Made by a program: the position numbers and the translations under genes. A stretch of DNA of 31,290 nucleotides from assembly GCA_021800315.1 (NCBI GenBank), contig JAJYZD010000006.1, positions 1 to 31,290 of the forward strand. The letters are read 5' to 3'. The notes beneath the pieces are model-generated. The model was not told the origin of the DNA. It saw only the letters and a list, made by a program, of their open reading frames with translations, and made no database searches. The first letter of the stretch is position 1; each line of letters starts with the position of its first letter. Of the stretch, positions 31,211-31,290 are shown piece after piece. The stretch comes from Bacillota bacterium. GTDB lineage: Bacteria; Bacillota; Desulfotomaculia; Desulfotomaculales; JAJYZD01.

Positions 31211-31290
31211 AGGCCACTAATTACGCAGAGGGAGGGAGTCTTAGCGGAATGGCATAAGGCAGGACGCTTACACGTCGCCCCCGCCATCCG

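Overview
The window reads as chromosomal DNA from a GC-rich, spore-forming, anaerobic Firmicute, most like the Desulfotomaculum/Pelotomaculum/Moorella group. The evidence is an alpha/beta-type small acid-soluble spore protein, a 21-residue SpoVM with a plausible sigma-E promoter, many TTG and GTG starts with strong Shine-Dalgarno sites, and oxygen-sensitive enzymes such as a 4-hydroxybutyryl-CoA dehydratase-like protein. The genus is an inference. I saw no tRNA, rRNA, CRISPR array or transposase.

Layout. 1-2350: a secreted protein cut by the left edge, then an osmC / 4-hydroxybutyryl-CoA dehydratase-like pair on the minus strand with its terminator. 2470-4250: a mini-glutaredoxin followed by yqeC and a mocA-like nucleotidyltransferase, which together point to selenium/molybdenum hydroxylase maturation. 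4245-7900: mixed single genes: a P-loop/Asp23 fusion, a zinc phospholipase C-like protein, a cysteine-rich mini-protein, a sulfite-oxidase-fold molybdoenzyme and an XRE regulator. 8040-12365: thioredoxin reductase, a gene-free stretch with two copies of a 163-bp element that each end in a minus-strand terminator, a biotin carboxylase and the MeaB chaperone. 12450-16440: DinG-like helicase, then psd and pssA (phosphatidylethanolamine synthesis) and spoVM.

17000-22090 is a tight plus-strand run: geranylgeranyl-reductase-like flavoprotein, queD, queC, DUF366, queE, folE, a ypmA-like gene and surE. FolE, QueD, QueE and QueC together convert GTP to preQ0, the queuosine precursor. 22081-23041 has a spore SASP gene divergent from an unknown gene with a possible forespore promoter. 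23312-26284 encodes a 990-residue beta-CASP nuclease-like protein with a long duplicated C-terminal extension.

26400-31290 is more AT-rich in places. It carries an LCP-family envelope protein, a decayed or recoded reading frame with one in-frame TGA, a membrane-anchored SH3/phosphodiester-glycosidase protein, and a fragment of a copper-amine-oxidase-like stalk domain.

The most novel-looking items are the paired 163-bp elements (candidate small RNAs), the extended beta-CASP protein, the 11-bp duplication that rewired the start of the reductase gene, and the UGA-interrupted frame near 28.2 kb. No complete new defence or mobile system was found.
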